64,000 nucleotides of DNA, from positions 62,001 to 126,000 of the forward strand of contig NZ_CP010827.1 in assembly GCF_000833575.1 (NCBI RefSeq), in the 5' to 3' direction. The number at the start of each line of letters is the position of its first letter. Positions within the stretch are counted from its first letter, which is position 1. This document shows, one piece after another, positions 49,423 through 57,659 of this stretch. A program made the position numbers and the translations under genes. The notes beneath the pieces were generated by a model. It was given only the letters and a program-made list of their open reading frames with translations. It was not told the DNA's origin and searched no databases. Source of the DNA: Corynebacterium singulare. GTDB lineage: Bacteria; Actinomycetota; Actinomycetes; Mycobacteriales; Mycobacteriaceae.

Positions 49423-50620
49423 CCGAAAAATAATGCTCTTCTAGACGTTAATCCGTCCGTTTATCGAAAGGGTAAATAGACATCGGAATTGTGTATGCCC
49501 CATGTGCAGTACTACCTTGCATAAGCTGGCTAAGCTTCGCGATATGCGTGCCATCCTTATCCGCAACTGGGTCCTTGAATGAAAAAGAATGTACGCGAAG
49601 CTCCTCAGCACCGTCAATCGGCTGAGTCACGATGTGTACATTTCCGCCGTCGATCGTTGCAGATACAGGACGGCGATCTGTGCCGATTAGGGGTTCAGTT
49701 TCTTTAACTTCCTGATGCTCGAGATCAACTGCCACGATCGTTCCTCGACTTGTAAAGTACGACACGCTTCCTTCTTCGTAGCGAGATGACCTATTTACGC
49801 CTGGTATCGGCAGCCCTTCGATCCTTCCTTCATGCATCAAAGTTGGTTTTTCATTCGGGCTACCAACCGAGACAACGTCCGCACCGCCAATATCGTCAGG
49901 AAATGAAATATATGATTTTTCTTTCCCACAGCCAAGAGTAGAGAAGTATTCGGATGCGACTGTTCCGGCAGGCGTATCAAGGCGAGATTCAGACAACAAC
50001 CCGTCGGTTCCCATACGCACAAGTGTTAATCCGCTTCCGTCATCTTCATCACGTTCTAGCCAGACAGCTGTTTCATTAGTACAAGCCCTTAACGCGACTG
50101 GTCTCCTATCGCGAGGTACCGCGCTTGTAGTTTCCTTAGTTGCGAGCACAATGCGGCTCGAATACGGACTATCACTCGTGCTTTCATTAAAAACAAATAC
50201 TGCTGTTTTATTGTCCACAGAACCAGCAGAAGTTGTTTGGGTTGGTAGGCCTAAACCTTCGAGTGGTTTCTCAGATTGCTTGCGAAAATCTGAATCGAAG
50301 ACAACCAACTGATCCTTATCTGGAGCTACATACCCTTCACCAAGTCTTTCCATCGAAGGGTTATACACCGATGCAAGTTCAGCGAGAGAGCCTACCTCGT
50401 CAGTGCTCGTTCCAAAAACATAATTGGGATTGCTTGCGGAAGGAGCTGCAGAGACAGCTCTAGCGATCCCACCCCATTCCCAAGTGGCAAAAGATTTCGA
50501 TGTTTGTGAACGCTCTTGCGCACACGAAGAAACGACAAGTGCACAGACGCCTAGAGCGTAAACCGCTAGGAGTTTTCGAAGTAGTGCTATGAGCATTGCG
50601 CTTTCACTTTCTGAATCTAA
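49423..50620. repeat. 1,198-bp direct repeat, copy B (inferred IS target duplication)
   Basis: Second copy of 46551-47748, abutting the right end of the IS element. Its outer boundary is at GAATCTAA|GCCC (50620/50621), whereas copy A continues GAATCTAA|CCTG into the IS. This copy keeps the native upstream sequence of the lipoprotein gene but lacks the left hairpin arm downstream. Confidence 0.9.
49448..50596 (-). CDS. Lipoprotein of unknown function, copy B (native 5' context)
   Basis: Same 382-residue lipoprotein as copy A. In this copy the frame extends 10 codons upstream to an ATG at 50626 (MGLDSESESA), but a signal peptide beginning at ATG 50596 is more natural, and copy A lacks the upstream ATG. 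It follows moaE by about 70 bp on the same strand. Its AT-richer sequence suggests insertion into the moaE-moeB interval. The downstream hairpin is destroyed by the IS end. Confidence 0.85.
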   Translation of the reverse strand: MLIALLRKLLAVYALGVCALVVSSCAQERSQTSKSFATWEWGGIARAVSAAPSASNPNYVFGTSTDEVGSLAELASVYNPSMERLGEGYVAPDKDQLVVFDSDFRKQSEKPLEGLGLPTQTTSAGSVDNKTAVFVFNESTSDSPYSSRIVLATKETTSAVPRDRRPVALRACTNETAVWLERDEDDGSGLTLVRMGTDGLLSESRLDTPAGTVASEYFSTLGCGKEKSYISFPDDIGGADVVSVGSPNEKPTLMHEGRIEGLPIPGVNRSSRYEEGSVSYFTSRGTIVAVDLEHQEVKETEPLIGTDRRPVSATIDGGNVHIVTQPIDGAEELRVHSFSFKDPVADKDGTHIAKLSQLMQGSTAHGAYTIPMSIYPFDKRTD

Positions 50621-50665
50621 GCCCATTTCCCGTCCACACCGAATGCTGACAGTGCATACAGCGGT

Positions 50666-51085
50666 TCATTCCAAGCCTACCCACGTGGTGGTGTCATCGG
50701 TGTGGAGCTGTTCTTTCCAGATGGGGACTTCCGCTTTGACGCGGTCGGCGCAGGTCGAGGCGGCCTCGAAGGCGTCCTTGCGGTGTGCGGAGGCGGCGGC
50801 GACGATGAAAGCGGATTCGCCAATTTCTAGTGTTCCAGTCCGGTGCGTGCACCACAGGCGCACGGCGGGAAAGGCAGCGGCGACGTCAGCGGCCACGCGC
50901 TCGATTTCCTGCTGGGCGCTGGGATGCGCGGTGTAGGTCAGGAGTTTGACCCCGCGGCCGGAATCGTGGTTGCGCACAATGCCGTCGAATACAACGACGG
51001 CGCCGGTTTCAGCGGTGGCGATGTCGGGGGCAGTGATGGGCTCAGCGCTGATGTGGGCGCCGAGTAGGCCGAAATCAGTGCTCAT
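50666..51085 (-). CDS. moaE: Molybdopterin synthase catalytic subunit MoaE
   Basis: A 139-residue large subunit of molybdopterin synthase, which uses MoaD thiocarboxylate to insert the dithiolene sulfurs into precursor Z. Signatures: GAVVVFDGIVRNHDSGRGVKLLTYTAHPSA, VRLWCTHRTGTLEIGESAFIVAAASAHRKDAFEA and the catalytic lysine region VKAEVPIWKEQ near residue 123. ATG 51085 overlaps the mog stop by 11 bp, so translation is coupled. The small subunit moaD is encoded divergently at 52734. Confidence 0.95.
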   Translation of the reverse strand: MSTDFGLLGAHISAEPITAPDIATAETGAVVVFDGIVRNHDSGRGVKLLTYTAHPSAQQEIERVAADVAAAFPAVRLWCTHRTGTLEIGESAFIVAAASAHRKDAFEAASTCADRVKAEVPIWKEQLHTDDTTTWVGLE

Positions 51086-51545
51086 GAATGCCTTCCAACT
51101 GGTTGATGATGTGGTGAAGAACTGGTTCGAGTACCGCGCAGCCGTCCTTGGCCGCGCCCGTGGAGCCGGGCAGGGCCATGGCGAAAGTGGGCCCGGTGAC
51201 TCCGGCAACCGTACGCGAGAGTGCCGCGGTGGGGATGGCGGCGGAGTGCGCGTAGAAGGCGTGGGCCAGGCCGGGGAGCTCGCGCTCGAGGTGTGGGGTT
51301 AGTGCTTCGACAGTCTGGTCATCCGGGCTGATGCCCGTGCCGCCGGAAGTGAGGATGACGGAGGGGGCCTCGGCGAAGGCGGTGGCCAAGGCGGCGTCCA
51401 TGTCGGCGTCTGCGACGACGACAGGCTCCGGGGTATCGAAGTCCTGCTCACGCAGGAAGTTCACCAAGATGGGGCCGGAACGGTCCTCGTACTCGCCGGC
51501 GGCGGCGCGGTTGGAGGCAACGATAACGAGTGCACGACGGGTCAT
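51075..51545 (-). CDS. mog: Molybdopterin adenylyltransferase-type protein (Mog/MoaB)
   Basis: A 156-residue trimeric enzyme that adenylates molybdopterin ahead of molybdenum insertion by MoeA. The hallmark loop is ILTSGGTGISPDDQTVEAL (about residue 65-83) and the second is VTGPTFAMALPGSTGAAKDG. Overlaps moeA upstream by 4 bp (ATGA type) and moaE downstream by 11 bp. MogA and MoaB types cannot be told apart with certainty. Confidence 0.92.
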   Translation of the reverse strand: MTRRALVIVASNRAAAGEYEDRSGPILVNFLREQDFDTPEPVVVADADMDAALATAFAEAPSVILTSGGTGISPDDQTVEALTPHLERELPGLAHAFYAHSAAIPTAALSRTVAGVTGPTFAMALPGSTGAAKDGCAVLEPVLHHIINQLEGIHEH

Positions 51546-52693
51546 GAGAGCGGAAACACCTCCACGAGGTCGCCGGCTGAAAGCTGTGAGCCGGCGGGGA
51601 TACGAATAAGGGCTGTTGCGCCGATGGCCTGGGACATCAGGTGGGAGCTGGTGCCGCCGAGGAAGGAGGCGTGGGCTGTGCCATCGGCGATGCTGATAGT
51701 TCCGCGGCGGAACTGCTCGCGGTTGTTAAGGCCATCCGCGGGCTCAGTAAGGTGCGCGTGAAAAGGAGCCGGCGTGCGGCCAAGGACGGGTGCCAAGTAG
51801 AGGCGGAAGCTCACCAGCGTGGAGATGGGGTTGCCGGGGAAGCAGACTACGGGGACGTCGCCAAGGCGGGACAGGCCCTGCGGGCCACCCGGCTGCTGCG
51901 CCACGTGGCCGAACCAACCGTCTTCCTCGAAGATTTGGCGGATGACCTCGAATTTTCCGTGCGAGATGCCGCCGGAGGTGACGATGACATCGGGGCGGTG
52001 GGTGATAACTGCTTCGGCGAGGTCCGCGCGCAGGGCAGAAGGATCGTCATTCGTGCGCACGAAGCCGGCCACGTCGATGCCATACTGTGTGGCCAGGGCC
52101 GCGAGCATCGGCGCATTGGAATCGGGGATGGTGGCCTCGCCGTCGCCACCGATTTCAGCGCCGCCGGTGCAGATGAGGATGCGGGCGGGCGCGAAGGTGA
52201 GGACCTCGGTGAGACCTTGGGAGGCGAGGGTGGCGATGGAGGGGGCGTCGAGAAGCGCGTGCTCGTTGATGAGGATGGTCCCCGCCTGGACATCGGACCC
52301 CGCGCGCCGGATGAACTGCTCGGGAGCTGCCGGCACGGTGACGGTAGCGCCTTCTTCCGGGAAGTGCGGGGGCTCGCAGTGCTCGACGGGCACGATGGTG
52401 GCGGTGCCCGCGGGAACTTTGGCGCCGGTCATAATGGGCAGGGCGGAGCCGTCCGTGAGCTCACCAGGAACGTTTCCCGCCGCGATGGTGCGGCCCACGG
52501 TGAAGGTTCCGCCGTCACACGTGGGCAGCGCGTAGCCGTCCATCTGCGAGTTATCAAAGGGCGGCAGGTCCGCCTCCGCGCGGTAGGTGGTCGCAGCGCG
52601 GCGTCCGAAGGCGCTGGTCAGCGGAGTGGAGACAGCCCGCGGCTGCGGAAGAGCCGCGCGAACGGCGGCGAGGTGCTCCTCATAAGTGCGCAT
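51542..52693 (-). CDS. moeA: Molybdopterin molybdenumtransferase MoeA
   Basis: A 383-residue enzyme that inserts molybdate into adenylated molybdopterin. Domains in order: N-terminal PFDNSQMDGYAL (substrate loop, about residue 45-56), IMTGAKVPAGTATIVPVEHCE, the molybdopterin-binding fold VIVTSGGISHGKFEVIRQ (about 230), VVCFPGNPISTLVSFRLYLAPVL (about 280) and a C-terminal beta domain. ATG 52693 has AGGAAGG 7 bases upstream, which favours it over upstream starts. First gene of the moeA-mog-moaE run. Confidence 0.95.
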   Translation of the reverse strand: MRTYEEHLAAVRAALPQPRAVSTPLTSAFGRRAATTYRAEADLPPFDNSQMDGYALPTCDGGTFTVGRTIAAGNVPGELTDGSALPIMTGAKVPAGTATIVPVEHCEPPHFPEEGATVTVPAAPEQFIRRAGSDVQAGTILINEHALLDAPSIATLASQGLTEVLTFAPARILICTGGAEIGGDGEATIPDSNAPMLAALATQYGIDVAGFVRTNDDPSALRADLAEAVITHRPDVIVTSGGISHGKFEVIRQIFEEDGWFGHVAQQPGGPQGLSRLGDVPVVCFPGNPISTLVSFRLYLAPVLGRTPAPFHAHLTEPADGLNNREQFRRGTISIADGTAHASFLGGTSSHLMSQAIGATALIRIPAGSQLSAGDLVEVFPLS

Positions 52694-52733
52694 CGGGTTC
52701 CTTCCTGTCGCAGAGGCTGGCATAGTAGCAGCC

Positions 52734-52988
52734 ATGGTTGATGTTCACTATTTTGCCGCAGCCCGCGCCGCCGCGGGGCGCGCGCAGGACACAGCGGAGG
52801 CGTCCACCTTGGGGGAGCTGCTCGACGTGTTGCGCCAGCGCCACACCGGCAGCACGGAGGCCGGCATGAGCTTTGCGCAAGTGCTGGAACGCTGCACATT
52901 CCTCGTTGATGGCGCGAGAGCTACGGAGGACGCAGTGCTTTCCGACGCCTCCCGCGTCGACGTCCTCCCGCCCTTCGCAGGGGGTTAG
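52734..52988 (+). CDS. moaD: Molybdopterin synthase sulfur-carrier subunit MoaD
   Basis: An 84-residue ubiquitin-fold protein ending in the essential Gly-Gly (VLPPFAGG). Its C-terminus is adenylated by MoeB and turned into a thiocarboxylate for MoaE. ATG 52734 is 7 bases after CATAGT (52721-52726), suggesting a leaderless mRNA divergent from moeA. Its stop overlaps the convergent phage-holin-like gene by 4 bp. Confidence 0.93.
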   Translation: MVDVHYFAAARAAAGRAQDTAEASTLGELLDVLRQRHTGSTEAGMSFAQVLERCTFLVDGARATEDAVLSDASRVDVLPPFAGG

Positions 52989-53356
52989 TTTCGGCTCCGC
53001 AAGGGACTGGTGAAGAAGTTCACCACGCCGGATACGATCGCGAGGACAATCGCGCCGATGATGGCGGCGCCCCAGCCGTCGATGACGAGTGAATCCATCA
53101 GCGCGCTGACAAGCAGCAGGACCGCACCGTTGATGACGAGCGCGAAGAGGCCCAGCGTCAGGCAGGTCAGCGGGGCGCCGAGGAAGCGGAGGACTGGTGT
53201 GACCACCTCGTTGACGATGATGAAGACCGCCGCGATGAGCAGAAAATTCTGGGTGGTCGCGGGAACGATATCGATTCCGGGGACAATCGCCACCACGGCC
53301 CAGAAGGCCACCGCGACGGCAATGACGTTGAGTGCAAAATTGATCAATGTCTTCAC
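52985..53356 (-). CDS. Phage-holin-family (PF04020-like) membrane protein
   Basis: A 123-residue protein with four transmembrane helices (about residues 5-25, 35-58, 63-85, 92-115) and the family pattern NEVVTPVLRFLGAPLTCLTLGLFALVINGAVLLLVSAL ('P.l..l..Pl..lTlGlf.lviN...l'). Despite the name, these are widespread chromosomal proteins without proven holin activity. It converges on moaD. Start at ATG 53356. Confidence 0.85.
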   Translation of the reverse strand: MKTLINFALNVIAVAVAFWAVVAIVPGIDIVPATTQNFLLIAAVFIIVNEVVTPVLRFLGAPLTCLTLGLFALVINGAVLLLVSALMDSLVIDGWGAAIIGAIVLAIVSGVVNFFTSPLRSRN

Positions 53357-53377
53357 AACTGCACTCTAACGCGGAAA

Positions 53378-54436
53378 CTAATTCTGTGCACCGAAGGCTG
53401 CGTCCCAAGCCTTGAGCAGCGTCTCGGTTTCCTCCGCCGTGGTGACGGTGACGCGCACGCCCTCGGGGAAGGCGCGGACGAGGACATCGTGCTGTGCTAG
53501 CTTTTCGGCGACCTCTTGCGGAGACCCAAGCGCGGCGATGTTCTCCGTGGCAAACCAGATGTGGTTGGCCTGGGACTCCGGCACGCCATAATCCGCGAAG
53601 TGCTGCACCAGGCGGTCGCGCTGCTCCACGGTCTCATCGGTGCGCTCGCGCAACTCCTTCTGGGAGGCCAGCGAGGCCTGGGCACCCGCCTGCGCTACCG
53701 AGTTCACCGAGAAGGGGATGGCCACCTTGCTCAGGGCGGAGATAATCTCCTCATTGCCAAAGGCATAACCCAAGCGAATGCCGGCCAAGCCGTAGGCCTT
53801 GGAGAAGGTGCGCAGGCCAATGACGTTGTCGTGGGTGTGAACGTAGTCCGTGGCCAGCGGAATGGCATCATTGCGGTTGTATTCAATGTAGGCCTCATCG
53901 AGCGCCACGATGATGTTGTCCGGAACCTTGGCCAGGAAGGCGTCGAACTCCTCCTTGGTGATGATGGAGCCAGTCGGGTTGTTCGGGTTGCACACGAAGA
54001 TCAGCCGGGTCTTCTCCGTGATTGCTGCAGCCATGGCGTCTAGGTCCACGCGGTGGTCGGCGGTGAGCGGCACCTTCACCGGGGTGGCGCCCACGACCTG
54101 GGCGAAGATGGGGTAGGCCTCGAAAGAGCGCCAAGGGAAGATGACCTCATCGCCCGGCACGGAGGTGATTTCCACTAGCTCTTGGCAAATGGCGGAGGAG
54201 CCAGCACCAGTGGTGACCTGCTCCGGGGTGACACCGAGGTTCTCCGCCAGGGCCTTGCGGATTTCCACCGCGCCCATGTCTGGGTAGCGGTTGACGTGTG
54301 CCACGGCGGCTTCCATGGCCTTGAGCGCGCCCGGCAGCGGCTCTTGAGTTGCCTCGTTGGAGGAGAGTTTCAAGGCAGTCTCGGAATTCTTGCCGGGAAC
54401 ATAGATGGGCAGGGACGAAAGATCTGGGCGAATCAT
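53378..54436 (-). CDS. pat: Class I/II aminotransferase, HisC-like (probable aromatic amino-acid aminotransferase)
   Basis: A 352-residue PLP enzyme. Signatures: SSNEATQEPLPGALKAME, NRYPDMGAVEIRKALAENLGV, FVCNPNNPTGSIITKEEF (about 165), DEAYIEYNR and the PLP lysine TFSKAYGLAGIRLGYAFG (about 217). HisC-like enzymes of this type in corynebacteria (Pat) act on phenylalanine and other aromatic amino acids; a histidinol-phosphate role is not excluded. It lies 10 bp after the decarboxylase gene on the same strand; together they could convert an aromatic amino acid to the 2-oxo acid and then the aldehyde. Confidence 0.85.
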   Translation of the reverse strand: MIRPDLSSLPIYVPGKNSETALKLSSNEATQEPLPGALKAMEAAVAHVNRYPDMGAVEIRKALAENLGVTPEQVTTGAGSSAICQELVEITSVPGDEVIFPWRSFEAYPIFAQVVGATPVKVPLTADHRVDLDAMAAAITEKTRLIFVCNPNNPTGSIITKEEFDAFLAKVPDNIIVALDEAYIEYNRNDAIPLATDYVHTHDNVIGLRTFSKAYGLAGIRLGYAFGNEEIISALSKVAIPFSVNSVAQAGAQASLASQKELRERTDETVEQRDRLVQHFADYGVPESQANHIWFATENIAALGSPQEVAEKLAQHDVLVRAFPEGVRVTVTTAEETETLLKAWDAAFGAQN

Positions 54437-54446
54437 GTTTTCCACC

Positions 54447-56123
54447 TTAGGCGTTGCGCGGGCCACGTGGCCCGAAGTCGAAGTCAGCGGTTTGGGGGCC
54501 AAAGGCTTGCAGGCCCTTAGGGGCATCGAGAGGATCGAGTCGAACCTCGAGGAAGGCGCCGCGCTCCGGGTGGGCAGCGATATCCTCCAAGGCGTGGGCG
54601 AGCTCGCCCTCCGTGGCAGCGGTGTAGGTCTGCATCGTCGTGTCCTGCATGAAGGCCTTCGGCAGGGCGGTGTAGTCCCACATTTGAATCTCGTTGTATT
54701 CGCGTTCCATGCCTAGGATGAAGCGCTCAATGGTGTAGCCATCGTTGTTGACCAGCACAATGATGGGCTTGAGGTCCTGGCGCACGATGGTGGATAGTTC
54801 CTGGGCAGTGAGCTGGAAGGAGCCGTCACCGATGAAGAGGACATGTCGGCGCTCCGGGTTCGCTAGCTGGGAGCCGAGCACGCACGGCAGGGTGAAACCG
54901 ATGGAGCCCCAGATGGTGGAGTTGATGTACTGCACGCCTTCGGGCATGCGCTGTTGACCCAGGCCGATGTTGGAGGTGCCGGCTTCGGCGATGACCACGT
55001 CATCTTCTTGAATAAAACTCAGCATCTGTGGCCAGATGCGCTCTTGGGTGAGCGGGGCATCCGGGTTCGGTTCGAAGGGCTCGGGTTCGAAGCCAGCAGT
55101 GCTTGGCGACGTCTCGGCTTCCGGGATGCGGTTAAGGAGGACGTCGAGAAGCTCCAGCGTTTGAATGCCCACGAAGAACTCACCATCGGCGTTGAGGTGC
55201 TGGTCACCGAAGTTGTAGACGCGGGCGTTCGCCAGGTTGTGGGTGAAAGAGCCGGAGTTCACCTCGATAAAACGCGGGTTCGTGGTGACCAGGAAATCGG
55301 AGTTCTCAATGCGCTCCTGCACGCCCGGGGCAGATGCGGCGCCGTTGTAGGTGCCAATGAACAGCGGGTGGCGCTCCGACAGGATGGCCTTGCCGGAGGA
55401 GAGCTGGGAGTAGGGCAGCTGGGCCTTGTCGATGATGGCGCGGAATTTCTCCGTGAAACCGTGGCGGTTGGTGTCCTGGTCGATGAGGATGATGGGATCC
55501 TTGGCCTTTGCGAGGTGCTCGAGCAGGTAATTCGCGGCGGCTTCCAAGCGCTCCGGATCGGAGGGCATGAGAGCGGTGGAGAAAGGCTCATCAGGCACCT
55601 CGACGGTGAGGTGCGTGATGTCGGAGGGGATCTGGATGTGCACCGGGCGCTTCTCGCGCAGGCACGCATGCAGGGCGCGGTCGAACTCCTCGACCACGTT
55701 CATCGGGGAAACGCGCGTGGCAACTTCCGTAAACGGTGCGATGGAGTCAAGCATGTTGGCAAAGTCGCCGTCGGCAAGCGAGTGGTGCAGGTTCCACCGG
55801 AACTCCGTGGCGTACTGCGGCGGCGCGCCAGCCAGTGACACCAGCGGGACGTGCTCGGCGCGCGCCCCCGCAATGCCGTTGAGGGCGGAGAGCTCGCCCA
55901 CGCCGTAGGTGGTGAGCAGGCAGCCCACGCCCTTCTGGCGGGCATAGCCATCTGCCGCATACGCCGCGTTGAGCTCGTTGCAGGCGCCGACGAAGCGGAT
56001 GCCGTCAGCAGCCTCGATTTGTTCAAGGAAGCTTAAGTTGAAGTCACCGGGCACGCCGATGATCTCCGTGATGCCGATGGCCTTGAGTCGGTCAATAATG
56101 AAATCACCAATGGTGGTCTGCAT
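54447..56123 (-). CDS. TPP-dependent 2-oxo acid decarboxylase (indolepyruvate/pyruvate decarboxylase family)
   Basis: A 558-residue decarboxylase. N-terminal GVPGDFNLSFLEQIEA with the catalytic Glu in ACNELNAAYAADGYAR (about 50), the HH motif in RWNLHHSLADGDF (about 113), and the TPP site IGDGSFQLTAQELSTIVRQDLKPIIVLVNNDGYTIE (GDG...NN, about 430-465). The family includes pyruvate, phenylpyruvate and indolepyruvate decarboxylases. Genomic context (aminotransferase and amino-acid permease) favours an aromatic or branched 2-oxo acid. GAAAGG about 12 bases before the ATG. Confidence 0.9.
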   Translation of the reverse strand: MQTTIGDFIIDRLKAIGITEIIGVPGDFNLSFLEQIEAADGIRFVGACNELNAAYAADGYARQKGVGCLLTTYGVGELSALNGIAGARAEHVPLVSLAGAPPQYATEFRWNLHHSLADGDFANMLDSIAPFTEVATRVSPMNVVEEFDRALHACLREKRPVHIQIPSDITHLTVEVPDEPFSTALMPSDPERLEAAANYLLEHLAKAKDPIILIDQDTNRHGFTEKFRAIIDKAQLPYSQLSSGKAILSERHPLFIGTYNGAASAPGVQERIENSDFLVTTNPRFIEVNSGSFTHNLANARVYNFGDQHLNADGEFFVGIQTLELLDVLLNRIPEAETSPSTAGFEPEPFEPNPDAPLTQERIWPQMLSFIQEDDVVIAEAGTSNIGLGQQRMPEGVQYINSTIWGSIGFTLPCVLGSQLANPERRHVLFIGDGSFQLTAQELSTIVRQDLKPIIVLVNNDGYTIERFILGMEREYNEIQMWDYTALPKAFMQDTTMQTYTAATEGELAHALEDIAAHPERGAFLEVRLDPLDAPKGLQAFGPQTADFDFGPRGPRNA

Positions 56124-56140
56124 GATAGGAGGAAACCTTT

Positions 56141-57538
56141 CTATTTTTTACGTGCGTCGTGGCGCTTCTTGCCTACCCAGATCAGTCCCAGGGCCATAAT
56201 CCACAAGGGTAAGACAATAGCGCCGGTGCGGTAATCGGGCAGGAAGAACATCAGCACGATGACGAAGGCAAAGAAGCCTAAGCATAGGTAGTTCGCAAAG
56301 GGATACAGCGGTGCGCGGAAGGCAGCGTTGGGGTAGCGGCGACGGAACTTGAGATGCGCAATAGCAATGGCGGACCACGAAATGAGCTCCGCCCCCACAA
56401 TGATGGCCAGCAAGATGATGAGGATCTTGCCCTCGAAGAGGAAGTTGAGCAGCACCGCCGAACCCATGAGCAGGGCGTTAAACAGCAGAGCGCGCACCGG
56501 CACGCCTTTGGCGTTGACTGAATCGAATAAAGGCGGGGCCTGGCCGCCGCGGGAGAGATCCCGCAACATGCGCGCACCGGAGAAGGTCATGGTGTTGAAC
56601 ACTGATACGGCAGCCACCAGCACGATGAGGTTCAGGCCCGTGGCGGCGGCGCCAATGCCAAGGGTGCTCAGCGCGCGCACGAAAGGCGAAGTGGAAGTAT
56701 CCAACTCATTCCAGGGAGCCAGCAGCACGATGATGCCGATGCCGCCGATGTAGAAGATAAGGATGCGCCAGATCACGTTGTTGATGGCCTTGGGCAGGGA
56801 CTCGGAAGGATCCTGTGCTTCACCGGCAGCGGTGCCGATGGAGATGATGCCGCCGAAGGAGAAGATCACCGCGACGAGGGAGAAGATGACGCCGCTAGCG
56901 CCGTTGGGGAACATGCCGCCGTGCTCAGTGATGTTGCTTAGGCCCAGTGCGGGTTCTGGGGTCAGGCCCAAGACGATGGCGACGCCGACGATGATCATGA
57001 GGATCAGTGCGGCCACCTTGATGAGGGAAAGCCAAAACTCCGCTTCGGCGAAAGCCCCAACGTGCACCAAGTTAATAGCGGTGACGATGACAAGCGCAAT
57101 GAGCGCAGTGAGCCAGTGCGGGATGCCGGGGAACCAGAAGTCCATAATGGTGCCGGCCGCGGTGAGCTCCACCATGCCCACGACGATGGTGGTAAACCAC
57201 CAGTTCCAGCCGGTGACAAAGCCGGCGATGGGGCCGATGTACTCGCGGGCATACGCGCTGAAGGAACCCGCGACGGGATTCTCCACGGCCATCTCACCCA
57301 GCATGCGCATGATGAGGAAGATGATGAAACCACCGATGGCGTAGGCGGCGATAACGCCTGGCCCGGCCTCCTGGATGGAGGCACCGGAACCAAGGAAGAG
57401 GCCCGTGCCGATGCAGGAGCCGAAGGCGATCATCTGCAGGTGGCGTGATTTCATGCCGCGCTGCAGGCCGTCGTCTGCACCAGCGCTGGTACCGGTGTTC
57501 ACGTCCTGTGCTCTGACGGAATTATTGGTTGTGGTCAT
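56141..57538 (-). CDS. Amino-acid permease (APC superfamily, AAT type)
   Basis: A 465-residue transporter with 12 helices. The N-terminus is LQRGMKSRHLQMIAFGSCIGTGLFLGSGASIQEAGPGVIAAY, the amino-acid/proton symporter signature, followed by GEMAVENPVAGSFSAYAREYIGPIAGFVTGWNWW. ATG 57538 follows GAAGGG at 8 bases. It belongs to the AroP/GabP/LysP-like set, so the substrate may be aromatic or a neutral amino acid. It is 17 bp upstream of the decarboxylase gene, forming permease-decarboxylase-aminotransferase. Confidence 0.9.
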   Translation of the reverse strand: MTTTNNSVRAQDVNTGTSAGADDGLQRGMKSRHLQMIAFGSCIGTGLFLGSGASIQEAGPGVIAAYAIGGFIIFLIMRMLGEMAVENPVAGSFSAYAREYIGPIAGFVTGWNWWFTTIVVGMVELTAAGTIMDFWFPGIPHWLTALIALVIVTAINLVHVGAFAEAEFWLSLIKVAALILMIIVGVAIVLGLTPEPALGLSNITEHGGMFPNGASGVIFSLVAVIFSFGGIISIGTAAGEAQDPSESLPKAINNVIWRILIFYIGGIGIIVLLAPWNELDTSTSPFVRALSTLGIGAAATGLNLIVLVAAVSVFNTMTFSGARMLRDLSRGGQAPPLFDSVNAKGVPVRALLFNALLMGSAVLLNFLFEGKILIILLAIIVGAELISWSAIAIAHLKFRRRYPNAAFRAPLYPFANYLCLGFFAFVIVLMFFLPDYRTGAIVLPLWIMALGLIWVGKKRHDARKK

Positions 57539-57615
57539 GTAGACGCCCTTCATGAACGTATATGTGTGACGAGTGTCATTGAACTGTAGGAGATTATCGC
57601 CCACCACAGTTTTGT

Positions 57616-57659
57616 TTGTCACTAGACAATTTTCGTAAGTATCTTTGACATATGTCAAA
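57616..57659. promoter_or_regulatory. Operator-like palindromes between permease operon and PucR gene
   Basis: TTTGACATATGTCAAA (57644-57659) is a perfect 16-bp palindrome that contains the regulator's start codon ATG 57652. TTGTC-acta-GACAA (57616-57629) is a second inverted repeat with similar arms (TTG-C/G-CAA). Both lie in the 113-bp divergent interval, so the regulator could control itself and the permease operon. Confidence 0.6.
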
